Assembly: GCF_002160815.1 (NCBI RefSeq)
Contig: NZ_NFLH01000024.1
Coordinates: forward strand, 1-38,265
Length of the DNA stretch: 38,265 nucleotides
Direction: 5' to 3'
DNA from: Massilimicrobiota sp. An134
GTDB taxonomy: Bacteria; Bacillota_I; Bacilli_A; Erysipelotrichales; Coprobacillaceae
Position numbers and translations under genes: made by a program. A model generated the notes under the pieces. That model did no database searches and was not told the DNA's origin. It saw only the letters and a list, made by a program, of their open reading frames with translations. This document shows, piece after piece, positions 18,500-28,407 of this stretch; positions within the stretch are counted from its first letter, which is position 1, and each line of letters opens with the position of its first letter.

Positions 18500-19400
18500 A
18501 TATTTCACTCCCTTCCAAATTTTGAAATAATTTGTCAACGATTTTTGAATCCTTACTATAATCAAATTTTCGTATAAAAAAAGAAGAATGTATGTTAACA
18601 ATTTCTTCATAATCTTCTTCTACAAAAGTATAAGGATTTCCTCTTTCCCAATCTACATATCTACCTAATTGAATTTTTCTTTCTTCTTTTGGTAAGTCAT
18701 AATAGTTATCTTTTGAAAATTTAGAATTAAACAATAAAGTTTGTAAGAATAATTCATCTCCACAACAAGAATACTTAAAATATTTATCTATCCATTTTTG
18801 GGATGCAATCACATATTTCGCAAAGTCATGTGTTATATCAAACCAATTTGATCCATATTTAAATTGTTGATTGTCGATTCTATTGATTTTTAAAAACTTT
18901 TGCAATTTTAAAAATGTTTCTCTAATGAAAGTTTGAGGTTTTCTCAAAATTGCATGAGAACTGCGAATTGAATTCATAAATATATAATAATATTTAACTC
19001 TATCAATGACTTTATTTTCTATAGCAATTTCTTCTGGTGAAAATTCAACAAATTCTTTTCCTTTGTTTTTTTCAAAAAAATCTAGAAATTGTTGTTTGGT
19101 AAATAATGGAATATCACACCCCGAAATCAAATGATAATAATCATATTCTTTTTTTATTGCCGTACGTAATAAAATCAATTCAGATTTGATTTGATTATAT
19201 GTTCCCCAATATATTTTTAATGAATCTACAAAATAAACTTGAGATTTATGACATACATTTTTTATAAGATCATACTTATAATGAATTGCTTTCTTATCAA
19301 CATGAATATAAAAATCGATATTTTCATCATCATATGCTTTTAAAAGATGCTGTGTAATTTCTTCATTATTATGTGTTGTAATTAATATTGCATGTCTCAT
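18489..19400 (-). CDS. Core-2/I-branching-type glycosyltransferase (GT14-like)
   Basis: 303 residues. It opens with AILITTHNN and has the family marks YYHLISGCDIPL near residue 105, GSNWFDITHDFAKYV near residue 190, and CGDELFLQTLL near residue 225. Eukaryotic members add beta-1,6-GlcNAc branches or xylose; bacterial members occur in exopolysaccharide loci with varied specificity. No signal peptide or membrane helix is seen, so it should act in the cytoplasm on the lipid-linked repeat unit. It overlaps the flippase gene upstream by 4 bp. Confidence 0.87.
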   Translation of the reverse strand: MRHAILITTHNNEEITQHLLKAYDDENIDFYIHVDKKAIHYKYDLIKNVCHKSQVYFVDSLKIYWGTYNQIKSELILLRTAIKKEYDYYHLISGCDIPLFTKQQFLDFFEKNKGKEFVEFSPEEIAIENKVIDRVKYYYIFMNSIRSSHAILRKPQTFIRETFLKLQKFLKINRIDNQQFKYGSNWFDITHDFAKYVIASQKWIDKYFKYSCCGDELFLQTLLFNSKFSKDNYYDLPKEERKIQLGRYVDWERGNPYTFVEEDYEEIVNIHSSFFIRKFDYSKDSKIVDKLFQNLEGSEIYEI

Positions 19401-20830
19401 TTTAATTTCTCCCTAAATTGATGAAGTGTTTCAAAAATCAATTTATCTTTTACTAGAAATAACAATCCAAAATAAATAAGAATACCTATTAATATAAGAA
19501 TTAATGTCATTATCATGGTTGGTTCTAATATAAAAGATAAAGCAAAGATTAAAATAAACATGATAAATGAAGAAAATATATAATTTTTGGATTTTTTAAT
19601 GACGCTTATCATATTTATTTCTTTATAAATACTACACATTTGAACAACGACAACACCCAATTCAGCAATAACTGAAGCAAATGCAGCACCAGTAGATAAA
19701 AAGATAGGAATAAAAATCCAATTAAGTACTAAATTGATACATGACCCAACAATTGTAGAAATAGTATATATTTTTTGGCGTTGCGTAGGAATCAAATACT
19801 GAAAACCAAGTATATTACTAATGCCAATAAATACAACTATTGGTGAAGTAATAATCAGTATCTGCGCTGACTCTAGAAACTCAGATCCTAAAAACCAAGG
19901 AATTAAATTACACGAAATTCCAATTAATCCAAACATTATAGGGAAAGCAATTAAAAATGTATAAATCAATGAATTCTCTGTATATTGAATGATTTTTTCT
20001 TGATCTTTTTGAACATACAAATTAGCTATTCTTGGTAACATGACAGTACTTAATGAAGTAACGACAGTTAAAGCTAATTTAACAATTTTTTGAGCTTGTT
20101 CATAATATCCTATTTGGGCTGTATTATTAGTAATCAAACCTATCATGAATCGATCTAAAACTGTATAGATTGAAATAGCAATTTGTGGAAAGAATAAAAT
20201 CAAAGTTGGTTTTATGTGTTTTTTGATTTGAAGTGAGCGTAACGGGACTTTACAAACATATTTATGTATTGTTATCCACATAGATAGATTTCCTAATAAT
20301 AAGGAAAATGAATATATGAATGCATATAAAGGTAAATCATTTTTTTCTTTTACAAATGCAAAAATACAAATAATTCCTAATATTTTAACAAGCACATTTC
20401 TAACAACGATTTTCTTAAAATCCTCAATTCCTTGATAAAAATATGTAATATCTAACATATTGGCAATCAAATCAATGATTTGGATATAAAACAAAATTTT
20501 ATATTGATTCATTATTTGAATGGTCATTATAAAAATAATGATACTAATAGTCATAGTACACATTTTTAACAATAGAATTTCAAAAAAAGCAGTACTTCTC
20601 TTTTCTTGATCATTCTGGTAATATGCAATTTCTCTCTGACCATATAAATTTAATCCAATACAACCAAAAAGAATAAAATAAGTAACAATAGAGGTTGTAT
20701 AGCTATAAGTACCAATTCCATCCGGACCCAAAATACGAGATACATATGGAGTTGTTATTAATGGAAGAATAATAACAAGTATCTGATATAAAAGATTAAA
20801 GATATAGTTTACAGTTATTTTTTTCTTCAT
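19397..20830 (-). CDS. Wzx-type repeat-unit flippase
   Basis: 477 residues with about twelve to fourteen hydrophobic segments. The N-terminus (YIFNLLYQILVIILPLITTPYVSRILGPDGIGTYSY) is the hallmark of the polysaccharide flippase branch of the MATE/MVF superfamily. It moves the undecaprenyl-diphosphate repeat unit across the membrane for Wzy polymerisation. The gene ends in an ATGA overlap with the GT14-like gene. It handles the complete repeat unit and so is distinct from the small ArnE/F-like pair at the operon end, which I expect to flip a single lipid-linked sugar. Confidence 0.95.
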   Translation of the reverse strand: MKKKITVNYIFNLLYQILVIILPLITTPYVSRILGPDGIGTYSYTTSIVTYFILFGCIGLNLYGQREIAYYQNDQEKRSTAFFEILLLKMCTMTISIIIFIMTIQIMNQYKILFYIQIIDLIANMLDITYFYQGIEDFKKIVVRNVLVKILGIICIFAFVKEKNDLPLYAFIYSFSLLLGNLSMWITIHKYVCKVPLRSLQIKKHIKPTLILFFPQIAISIYTVLDRFMIGLITNNTAQIGYYEQAQKIVKLALTVVTSLSTVMLPRIANLYVQKDQEKIIQYTENSLIYTFLIAFPIMFGLIGISCNLIPWFLGSEFLESAQILIITSPIVVFIGISNILGFQYLIPTQRQKIYTISTIVGSCINLVLNWIFIPIFLSTGAAFASVIAELGVVVVQMCSIYKEINMISVIKKSKNYIFSSFIMFILIFALSFILEPTMIMTLILILIGILIYFGLLFLVKDKLIFETLHQFREKLK

Positions 20831-20844
20831 TCATTTCAACTCCT

Positions 20845-21744
20845 TTATTGATTTATATATTCAATTTTTGGTTTGAATTTACGACCGTCTCTTATGCCTT
20901 TAATAATAATCTTTATTTTTTTCCATTTTCCACTTTGTTGACTTCTTAATATTTTTTTGATATCTAGGAAAATGCCATAGTAATATAAGAGCATTGATAA
21001 TTTATTTCCTTGTTTCTTATTAACGTAGTACATATTTCTATAAGAAAATTTATATCTAAAGAGTCTATCAGGAGAATCTTGTGATATATCTGTTGGAATA
21101 TTACTATTCATTTTATGGACAACTATGCTTTTAGAAACAAAATATGAATCTTTTGCTTCACTAATTCTTTTTGTATATTCAGCATCATCACCCCAAACAA
21201 AAAATTCCTTCAATGGTAATCCAACTTGTTTAACTATATCAGATGAAAAGAAACAAGAAACAAATGAACATTGTGAAACATTTAATAAACCATACGAAAG
21301 ATATTGTGTATTTGAAATCCAACTATTAGAAATGTTAGGAACATTCATAGCACAAGGATTTCCATCTATCCATTTAACATCACTACATAAAAAGCCATAA
21401 TCTTGTAAAATATTATCTGCTTTAATAAGTTCTTCTAAAGCAGTAGGGGTAGGAATTGTATCATCATCCATAATCCAAATTTTTTGATAGTTTTGTTCTA
21501 CTGCTTTTTTGATTCCATAATGGAAACCACCAGCACCACCAAGATTTTCGCCAGTATTCATATAAGAGATATTTTGAAACTGATCAATTTTTTGTTGAAT
21601 ATAATCATAAGTTCCGTCTGTGCTGGCATTATCAACAATATAAATATCAAATTGATTGAAAGTTTGATTTAATAAAGCATCTATAGCTTCATTTAATAAA
21701 ACTTTACGGTTATATGTGACAATTATAGCTACAATTTTATTCAT
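20845..21744 (-). CDS. GT2-family glycosyltransferase (GlfT2/rhamnosyl-like type)
   Basis: 299 residues from ATG 21744; the in-frame extension to 21819 overlaps the previous gene and lacks family similarity. The GT2 core shows VTYNR, then DNASTDGTYDYI, NLGGAGGF and the acidic site IMDDDTIPT, and a WGDDAEYTKRI stretch provides the acceptor-side motif. The GG.AGG..G and WGDD pattern is shared with galactofuranosyl- and rhamnosyl-type GT2 enzymes. With glf in the same operon, a galactofuranosyltransferase is a reasonable guess, but it is not proven. Confidence 0.87.
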   Translation of the reverse strand: MNKIVAIIVTYNRKVLLNEAIDALLNQTFNQFDIYIVDNASTDGTYDYIQQKIDQFQNISYMNTGENLGGAGGFHYGIKKAVEQNYQKIWIMDDDTIPTPTALEELIKADNILQDYGFLCSDVKWIDGNPCAMNVPNISNSWISNTQYLSYGLLNVSQCSFVSCFFSSDIVKQVGLPLKEFFVWGDDAEYTKRISEAKDSYFVSKSIVVHKMNSNIPTDISQDSPDRLFRYKFSYRNMYYVNKKQGNKLSMLLYYYGIFLDIKKILRSQQSGKWKKIKIIIKGIRDGRKFKPKIEYINQ

Positions 21745-21749
21745 TAACT

Positions 21750-22700
21750 TCAACCTTTCATTTTTAAATCTATTAAAATTTTTGATAAACGATAACATTT
21801 CATACTTATCAAATAACAAAGAATTTTATAACCTTTAGACTGCTGTTGAAAATATTTGTTTTTTTTCCAATTTGGATAATGGTTCTTTAATTTCAAGTAA
21901 CATTGTCTTATTTCTTTGACGCGCATAAAAGGAATCATTCTTAGAGCGTTTTGAAAAAGAAGATTACTTATAAATAGATATTCTTTTTCATCTTTAAAAT
22001 CTGTATCAGAAACCTGATTATCAAAATATTCCATGGCAGTAAGTATATCTAACATCTTTGGATTATAATCCTTTTGCTTCATGATTGAATTTTCTCTTTG
22101 CCTATAGTAGTACAATGGTGTATGTAAGTAATAAATTGTTTGACAAAAATTAATATAATTCGCTGTTGTTGCTCTATCCTCATACCATAATCCTTTAGGA
22201 AAATATATTTGATTGGTCTTAATGATTTCTGTTTTGATAACTTTGTTCCATGCAGCTGGATTCATTAATAAATAATCTTTTTTATTTATAAATCCACTAT
22301 TTTGATTCGAAATATGAACAACTTCATTTTTTGTTTCCCATTTATTAAAATAATCAAATATTATTAAATCAGGATGTTTATCATTAATGATTTTTTCTAA
22401 TTCATCAAGACTGTTGTTGGTAATAACATCATCACTATCAAGAAAAAATATATATTCATTTTTTACAAATGGTATTGCATAATTTCTAGCATCACTTAAT
22501 CCACCATTTTCTTTTTTCAAATATTTGAAAATATGTGGATATTGATGTGCATAATGTTGAGCAATCTGACTTGAATGATCTGTTGATCCATCATCAATTA
22601 GCAGAACTTCAATATTTGATTTATTTTGACATATAATAGATTCTAAACATTCTTTTAAATAGTCTTGCACATTATATATAGGTATAACTATTGAAAACAT
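21750..22700 (-). CDS. GT2-family glycosyltransferase
   Basis: 316 residues from ATG 22700, which has AAGGAG six bases upstream and leaves 2 bp after the previous stop. The GT2 core is standard: FSIVIPIYNVQDYLKECLESI, DDGSTDHS near residue 40, and the FLDSDD metal site near residue 88. It is similar over its whole length to the next gene upstream (22703-23659): both have a NGGL.DARNYA or NGGLGDTRNFA stretch, a WYED motif and NPK(M/I)LD. This is a recent tandem duplication and probably adds similar sugars. Confidence 0.9.
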   Translation of the reverse strand: MFSIVIPIYNVQDYLKECLESIICQNKSNIEVLLIDDGSTDHSSQIAQHYAHQYPHIFKYLKKENGGLSDARNYAIPFVKNEYIFFLDSDDVITNNSLDELEKIINDKHPDLIIFDYFNKWETKNEVVHISNQNSGFINKKDYLLMNPAAWNKVIKTEIIKTNQIYFPKGLWYEDRATTANYINFCQTIYYLHTPLYYYRQRENSIMKQKDYNPKMLDILTAMEYFDNQVSDTDFKDEKEYLFISNLLFQNALRMIPFMRVKEIRQCYLKLKNHYPNWKKNKYFQQQSKGYKILCYLISMKCYRLSKILIDLKMKG

Positions 22701-22702
22701 GA

Positions 22703-23659
22703 TTAACTCCTTTTCAATAAACAATCTTTAAAAAATAATAGCCATTTTGCAAATGTAAATTGTTTTTTAGATAAAAGATAACAAAATAATTTATATAGCT
22801 TTGGCTTTGATAAATAATATTTGTTTTGATTCCAATGATTATAAAATTTTTCATGATTACTTAAACATTTATCTAATTCTTGATATCTTTTTAATGGTAA
22901 TAACTTTAAAGCAGATCCATAAAAAAGATGTTGTAGAGACAGATATTCTAATTCTTCAGGAAATTGATTGTTTAAGTGCTTTCTCAAGTTATCTATAGCT
23001 TCAATCATATCCAAAATTTTTGGATTATATTTATTTTGATTCATAATTGAATTAGTTCTAAATTGATAAAAATAAATACCCTCATGAATATAACCGATTT
23101 TATTTGTATACTTAGCCAAGCTAGGAATAACTGCTAAATCTTCGTACCAAATTTTAGTTGGAAACATAATTTGATTTTCTATAAATAATGATTTTTTAAA
23201 CATTTTATTACACGCATTCGGTGTAGATAAAATGTAGTCTTTTAATGAAACGTTATTCATACTTTTTTCATGAATAAATTTCTCATCGTTATACACTTTT
23301 ACAAAATCAAAGACTAAAATATCTAAATCTTTCTCTTTCATGAAAGAAGTTAATTTTTGCAAACTATTTTCTTTTATATAATCATCACTATCTACAAACA
23401 TAAGATATTGACCATTTGCATAAGGAATAGCAAAGTTTCTAGTATCACCTAATCCACCATTATCTTTGATAAATCCTTTCACTATGTTTGGATATTTCTT
23501 TACATATTCATCTATAATCATTTGAGAATTATCTGGCGAAGAATCATTGACAAGTAAAATCTCATAATTGTCTATATCTTGATTTAATAGTGAATCGATA
23601 CATTTTCTTAAATATTTTTCCGTATTATATATCGGAACTACAATACTTATTTCAACCAT
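22703..23659 (-). CDS. GT2-family glycosyltransferase, tandem paralog of the next gene
   Basis: 318 residues. ISIVVPIYNTEKYLRKCIDSL opens the GT2 domain, with NDSSPDNS near residue 38 and the FVDSDD metal site near residue 90. IWYEDLAVIPSL and YNPKILDMIEAI correspond to matching stretches in the following gene. GGAG precedes the ATG, and the gene overlaps the wzy gene by 13 bp. Cytoplasmic; it adds one sugar to the lipid-linked repeat unit. Donor and linkage are unknown. Confidence 0.9.
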   Translation of the reverse strand: MVEISIVVPIYNTEKYLRKCIDSLLNQDIDNYEILLVNDSSPDNSQMIIDEYVKKYPNIVKGFIKDNGGLGDTRNFAIPYANGQYLMFVDSDDYIKENSLQKLTSFMKEKDLDILVFDFVKVYNDEKFIHEKSMNNVSLKDYILSTPNACNKMFKKSLFIENQIMFPTKIWYEDLAVIPSLAKYTNKIGYIHEGIYFYQFRTNSIMNQNKYNPKILDMIEAIDNLRKHLNNQFPEELEYLSLQHLFYGSALKLLPLKRYQELDKCLSNHEKFYNHWNQNKYYLSKPKLYKLFCYLLSKKQFTFAKWLLFFKDCLLKRS

Positions 23660-25092
23660 TTAAATTCTCCTTTTTTATATTTTTTAGATAAATATTCAAA
23701 AAAGATTACAAGTAATATCGCAAATCCACAATGCCATATATATTCTCTATATATTGCCCCAAAATATCCTCTAATCCAAAAAAACAGGAGGGGAGTAATA
23801 TATGTAGCCAATAAATAAAGAAAATATTTTTTATTTTTTCTAGAAATAACAATTCTATAATATATATAACCTAGAAAAACACCTAATATTAATGCAAATA
23901 GAAAACCAGCCCAATGGAATGAATAAAAGAGTTCCCCTATGTATGAACCACCAATAGGTTGATTAAAAGCATTGATATGATTAGTATAAATCATTTGATT
24001 GACTACATTAGCATTAAAACCACCTATGTTAGGTAAAACCAGAATAATTGGTAAAATATAATTCAGACCAAATGTTGGACCAGGTTTTGAAGCAATAGTA
24101 AAACATACAGTTGAGAATGTTGATCCAAATTCAGATAATGCCATGACAATTTGATTATCAGTTAATGAATATAAAAAAACATTGACAATTTCAGTTAGAG
24201 AAAATCCTGATATATTTCTTACATTTGCTATAAAATTCAATAAAACTAATCCAAAATATCCAAGCAAAATTAAATAAAAGATTTGCTTTCCTGATAGATT
24301 ATATACTAAATTCTCCCAGACAATAAACAATCCTACTAAAAAGACAATTGATTCGCCTCGACCACCACTTGACATCATAATCACTTTATATATGATAGTA
24401 GAACAAAATATGATATTAGCAATTCTCTTTTTATTAGAAAAGCCTATAATTAATGCAAAGATTGAAAAATTAAAAAAATTGGCTATCACTTCTACAAAAT
24501 CATGAACATTTAAATTAAAAGTATTTGCATAACCACCTTGAAAGAACAATATCAAACGTGATATATCAATATACAAGGTAGGAATAATCCCAATCAAAAA
24601 ACATATAATCCCAATTAATTTTATTTTCTTCAACGAGACATCAAATATTGCATGGCTTGTATAAGAATTCGAATGCTTTTTCATCATATATTTATAGAAA
24701 AAAAACAATCCTATAAAAAGCATTGTTTGTGCTAATAAAGCAAATACAGCTGCTTCTTTATAAACATCAAATTGAATATACCATAATGGAAAAAGTACAT
24801 TATTTCCAAAATCCATATTAAAAGCTTTAATTGGGATGTGACCATAATTAAAAATATAGCTTAAAATAAAAAATATGATTGGAAAAGTTATAAACTTTTT
24901 TTCTAATTGAAAAAAAGAAGTCATATGTATAATCAGTTGAAGCAAAGTAATTAAAAAGAAAATAATGAACCAAGTTTGTTGATGAGTGATTAAAAGTGTT
25001 CCACAGCCTAATAGGCATAAAATAACTTCTATACTCAACAAATTTTTATATTTTAAAATATATTCTTTTTGACTTAGTAAATAATTTTTCAT
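23647..25092 (-). CDS. Wzy-type polysaccharide polymerase
   Basis: 481 residues, with about ten to twelve hydrophobic helices spread over the whole length and a long loop in the C-terminal half (about residues 325-380). The stretch SSGGRGESIVFLVG near residue 240 is typical of oligosaccharide repeat-unit polymerases. It joins flipped repeat units into the polymer on the outer membrane face. Such proteins are poorly conserved in sequence, so the call rests on topology, the GGRG motif and the presence of a Wzx gene in the same operon. The gene ends 13 bp inside the next transferase gene. Confidence 0.85.
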   Translation of the reverse strand: MKNYLLSQKEYILKYKNLLSIEVILCLLGCGTLLITHQQTWFIIFFLITLLQLIIHMTSFFQLEKKFITFPIIFFILSYIFNYGHIPIKAFNMDFGNNVLFPLWYIQFDVYKEAAVFALLAQTMLFIGLFFFYKYMMKKHSNSYTSHAIFDVSLKKIKLIGIICFLIGIIPTLYIDISRLILFFQGGYANTFNLNVHDFVEVIANFFNFSIFALIIGFSNKKRIANIIFCSTIIYKVIMMSSGGRGESIVFLVGLFIVWENLVYNLSGKQIFYLILLGYFGLVLLNFIANVRNISGFSLTEIVNVFLYSLTDNQIVMALSEFGSTFSTVCFTIASKPGPTFGLNYILPIILVLPNIGGFNANVVNQMIYTNHINAFNQPIGGSYIGELFYSFHWAGFLFALILGVFLGYIYYRIVISRKNKKYFLYLLATYITPLLFFWIRGYFGAIYREYIWHCGFAILLVIFFEYLSKKYKKGEFKWLK

Positions 25093-25093
25093 C

Positions 25094-25888
25094 TCAAAAC
25101 TTCCTTTTATATATATTCATTATTCTCATTGGTATTAAACCAACAACTAAAGGTTTTATTGCATAAAGATAATAACGAATAGAAACCTTTTCTTTTTTCA
25201 TCCAATAAAATTTTAACTTTGCTTCTTGTAATCTATATTTATACTTTCTTTTTTTTATAGAAAAAAAACTCTCTCTATAATAGAGAAGAGGAATATCTAA
25301 GTTGTATATTTTAAAATTATTTGATAAAAGTTTACACCATAAATCATAATCTTCAGCTCTTTGTGTTAGTTGATTTACAGTATAACCATTCACAAATAAT
25401 AATGCATCCTTTTTCATAAGTACAGTAGGATGAATAATTTGAGTCTTTTTGATTGCGTCTGATAAACACACTTCAAAAGGATGAATCATAAATTCTTTAC
25501 ATGGTTCATCATTTTCATTGATGGTTATGCTTTTTGAACCAACAACAGCATATTCTTTATGTTCTAATAAAAAATAGTATTCAACTTCCAATCTATTTAT
25601 ATAACTAATATCATCACTATCCATTCTTGCAATATATTGACCAGATGCCATTTGTATACATTCATTTAATGATGCAGCTAAACCTAAATTAGTTGAGTTA
25701 TTGATAACTTTAATTCTTGAATCTAATTTTTGAAATTTTTGTATTATTGATAAGCTGGAATCAGTTGAACAATCATTGCATATAATAAATTCAAAATCTT
25801 CAAAAGTCTGACTTAAAATTGATTGAATAGATTTTTCAAGATATTTAGCATCATTATATACACTCATTATCACAGAAATCATTACCAT
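25094..25888 (-). CDS. GT2-family glycosyltransferase
   Basis: 264 residues. ISVIMSVYNDAKYLEKSIQSIL opens the GT2 domain, followed by CNDCSTDSSL near residue 38, NLGLAASLNECI, ARMDSDDIS near residue 89 and a RAEDYDLWCKL motif near residue 180. This is the WcaA/EpsE-like group found in exopolysaccharide operons. ATG 25888 has GGAG nine bases upstream; ATG 25882 is an alternative. It is 3 bp from the GT4 gene and 1 bp from the polymerase gene. No membrane segment is obvious. Confidence 0.9.
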   Translation of the reverse strand: MVMISVIMSVYNDAKYLEKSIQSILSQTFEDFEFIICNDCSTDSSLSIIQKFQKLDSRIKVINNSTNLGLAASLNECIQMASGQYIARMDSDDISYINRLEVEYYFLLEHKEYAVVGSKSITINENDEPCKEFMIHPFEVCLSDAIKKTQIIHPTVLMKKDALLFVNGYTVNQLTQRAEDYDLWCKLLSNNFKIYNLDIPLLYYRESFFSIKKRKYKYRLQEAKLKFYWMKKEKVSIRYYLYAIKPLVVGLIPMRIMNIYKRKF

Positions 25889-25891
25889 TCA

Positions 25892-27004
25892 TTAAAACTC
25901 CAATCCATAGATTTTTTTCATTTCTTTTAATATAGTTTGTAAATTGTATGTTTCCATAGATTTTAAACTAGTCTGAATGATTTTAGGAAAATCATCTTGT
26001 TGTCTTAAAATAATATCAACTACATCTTTCTGAAATTTAGATAAATCCAGAAGATATCCATCTTTTTGATGAGTTATGAGATCAGTGTTACCTCTAATAC
26101 GACTTGCTATGCAAACTAACCCACAAGCTTTTGCTTCCATTAAAGCAACAGATAATCCCTCTCTTTTAGATGGAAATAAAAAAATATGACAAGATTTCAT
26201 GATTTCAATAACATCATTTCTATATCCTAGTAAATGTAATCTATTAGACACATGAAGTTGTTTTGCTAATTGCTCATAACTTTCTTTCATATTACCAATT
26301 CCACAAATAAGATAATGGATATTATTCGGTAAATTAGGCAGACATTCTATAACAACTTTGTGATTTTTATTTTCATTGAGTTCTCCTACTGATAAAAGTA
26401 ATACTGAATTTATAGGTATTTGTAATTCTTCACATAACTTTTTCTTATTTCCTTGAATAGAGTTTATTTTATCCATATCAATTCCTACACCAGGCACATA
26501 TTGAATTTTTCCGGTCTTTTTCAATTTAAATTTTTGTGCAATTTTATAATCTTCTTTGTTAATGGTTATAAGAATATCAGTATAGTGAGAACATATTTTT
26601 TCAATTGGATAATAAATTACCCAATTTTTTAAAGGAGCTCCTTTAAAAAAATGAAAACCATGTGCAGTATAAATCATTTTTGTACTTTTATAATGCTTGC
26701 TCATTCTATTTGCAATACGAGCAATAACACCACCTACAGGTGTATGACAGTGAATAATATCAAAATTGTATTGATTTATAATTTTTTTTAATTGTCGTAA
26801 AGCTTTTAAATTATGAGTGTGAAATGGATTTCTTTCAAAAGGAAGGTCATGTTTAATATCACAAGATTCAAAAACATGTTCTCCATGAGAAGCTACATGA
26901 ACTTCATATCCATAATCATGAAACATTTTTAAAAAGGGAATATGAAAAGCCTGTATATGACTATCTACATGTGCAACAAATAAGACTTTTTTCTTATTTT
27001 CCAT
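25892..27004 (-). CDS. GT4-family glycosyltransferase (EpsD/CapJ-like)
   Basis: 370 residues with the two-domain GT-B fold. The N-terminal domain has KVLFVAHVDSHIQAFHIPF and the HCHTPVGGVIARIA stretch, with AHGFHFFKGAP near residue 130. The C-terminal domain begins at LLLSVGELNENKNH near residue 200 and ends with the donor-binding FPSKREGLSVALMEAKACG (Glu-X7-Glu type). It resembles EpsD-like enzymes, which add the second sugar to the lipid-linked primer. Its early position in the operon fits that. It overlaps the epimerase gene by 11 bp. Confidence 0.93.
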   Translation of the reverse strand: MENKKKVLFVAHVDSHIQAFHIPFLKMFHDYGYEVHVASHGEHVFESCDIKHDLPFERNPFHTHNLKALRQLKKIINQYNFDIIHCHTPVGGVIARIANRMSKHYKSTKMIYTAHGFHFFKGAPLKNWVIYYPIEKICSHYTDILITINKEDYKIAQKFKLKKTGKIQYVPGVGIDMDKINSIQGNKKKLCEELQIPINSVLLLSVGELNENKNHKVVIECLPNLPNNIHYLICGIGNMKESYEQLAKQLHVSNRLHLLGYRNDVIEIMKSCHIFLFPSKREGLSVALMEAKACGLVCIASRIRGNTDLITHQKDGYLLDLSKFQKDVVDIILRQQDDFPKIIQTSLKSMETYNLQTILKEMKKIYGLEF

Positions 27005-27779
27005 ATCTCAAATCTCCAAAACATTTTGTAATAATTTCTACTTTTCCAATAAATAGTCGAATAATAGGATTAAATATTGATAGATAAAATACTTTGACAT
27101 TCTCTTCCTTCATCTGTCTTCTTATCATATCAACCGTACACATATATTCCTTGTTCTGTGGCAGATATAATCCCTGACTATCCTCATCTATATATTCTTT
27201 TATATCCTGACATAGCTTCTCTATAGATATTGAGCTTCTCTCATTTCTAAGAGTAGGGAAAATATGAAACTTTCTGACAGCTTTATATAATCTTTCCATA
27301 TTTCCTGGAGCTCCTTTTCCATATACCATTGGTGGTCGAACAATACATACTTTGAAATTATCATCATCTAATTCATTTAATTTTAATTCAGCTTCATATT
27401 TGCTTTTTCCATAGTATGTATGAGGATGACATTTCGTATCTTTCGTAATAAGCTGATCTGAATAATTTAAACCATATACACTCATTGAGCTCATAAAGAT
27501 AAATTGATGAATATTTTCTGACTTTGCTTTCTTCGCAATATCAACTGCTAAATCTCTATTGACTTGATAATAAAGTTGCTCATTTTCTTTAACTTCTTTT
27601 TTATGTGCAATACCAGCCACATGATAGACAACATCAAATGGAGAGAAGTCAAACTCTTTCCAGCTGTCATCTCGAACATCAAGCTCTTCTACATAATAGT
27701 TATCTGGATACTGTTCAAGGTATTTCTTGAAGCTTGTCCCTATATAGCTGTCCTTTCCAGTAATCAGGATTCTCTTCAT
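26994..27779 (-). CDS. Short NAD-dependent epimerase/dehydratase
   Basis: 261 residues, about 40-60 shorter than typical extended SDR epimerases. The nucleotide motif reads ITGKDSYIG, so the usual middle glycine is replaced by Ser. The catalytic Ser (MSSMSVYG) and the Tyr-Lys pair (YYGKSKYEAE) are intact. A hydrophobic C-terminal patch (YLSIFNPIIRLFIG) replaces the usual end of the substrate domain. This variant is common next to PglC-like transferases and probably modifies the first sugar, for example a 4-epimerisation or 4-keto reduction of a UDP-HexNAc made by CapD. It overlaps the next gene by ATGA. Confidence 0.8.
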   Translation of the reverse strand: MKRILITGKDSYIGTSFKKYLEQYPDNYYVEELDVRDDSWKEFDFSPFDVVYHVAGIAHKKEVKENEQLYYQVNRDLAVDIAKKAKSENIHQFIFMSSMSVYGLNYSDQLITKDTKCHPHTYYGKSKYEAELKLNELDDDNFKVCIVRPPMVYGKGAPGNMERLYKAVRKFHIFPTLRNERSSISIEKLCQDIKEYIDEDSQGLYLPQNKEYMCTVDMIRRQMKEENVKVFYLSIFNPIIRLFIGKVEIITKCFGDLRYGK

Positions 27780-28390
27780 GCTTCTTCCTCCTTATGGAGT
27801 TCACCAGTTCCACCTTCAACCACGCCTTCATGCTTCAATACGGATGTGATTGTTCCAAAGAAGCATTTCACATCAAATGGAAATGACATGCGTCTGACGT
27901 ATTCTCCATCTAAAGCAGCTTTGACATCTATCTCTAGTTCATCTCTTCCATTGATCTGTGCCCATCCTGTCAGTCCTGGCTTGATATCATTGGCTCCATA
28001 TTTATCTCTTTCAGCTATCAAATCATCCTGATTCCACAGTGCAGGTCTTGGACCTATGATGGCCATCTCTCCCTTTAATATATTGATGATCTGTGGCAGT
28101 TCATCAAGCGATGTCTTTCTCAGGAACTTTCCAGCTTTTGTTATATACTGGTCTGGATTGGACAGCATATGTGTTGGCATATCCTTTGGCGTATCTATAT
28201 ACATTGTTCTGAATTTTAATATGTTGAAATGCTTTTTATTCTTTCCAACTCTCTTCTGTCTAAAGAAGATAGGTCCCTTACTGTCAAGCTTGATCCATAC
28301 GCAGAGAATAATAAAAACAGGACTTAATACAATAAGTCCAATCAACGAAAGTATAAAATCTATAACACGTTTCAAGAAGTGCTTATACAC
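27776..28390 (-). CDS. Initiating phosphoglycosyl transferase (PglC/WcaJ C-terminal type)
   Basis: 204 residues, the short single-domain form. One N-terminal membrane helix (about 8-32) is followed by GPIFFRQKRVG, the FNILKFRTM stretch, TSLDELPQI with the catalytic Asp-Glu pair, and GPRPA near residue 115. It moves a sugar phosphate from a UDP-sugar to undecaprenyl phosphate and so starts each repeat unit. The start is GTG 28390, with GGGAGGG seven bases upstream, right behind the terminator hairpin. It is the first gene downstream of that terminator, so its expression should depend on readthrough. Base composition is closer to the NusG-paralog gene than to the AT-rich transferases. Confidence 0.95.
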   Translation of the reverse strand: MYKHFLKRVIDFILSLIGLIVLSPVFIILCVWIKLDSKGPIFFRQKRVGKNKKHFNILKFRTMYIDTPKDMPTHMLSNPDQYITKAGKFLRKTSLDELPQIINILKGEMAIIGPRPALWNQDDLIAERDKYGANDIKPGLTGWAQINGRDELEIDVKAALDGEYVRRMSFPFDVKCFFGTITSVLKHEGVVEGGTGELHKEEEA

Positions 28391-28407
28391 CTGTTTTCCC
28401 TCCCAAT

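Noticed and set aside
27564-28031. 155-codon open frame on the plus strand
   Set aside because: It lies opposite the epimerase and phosphoglycosyl transferase genes, which have clear family motifs; its own translation shows none.
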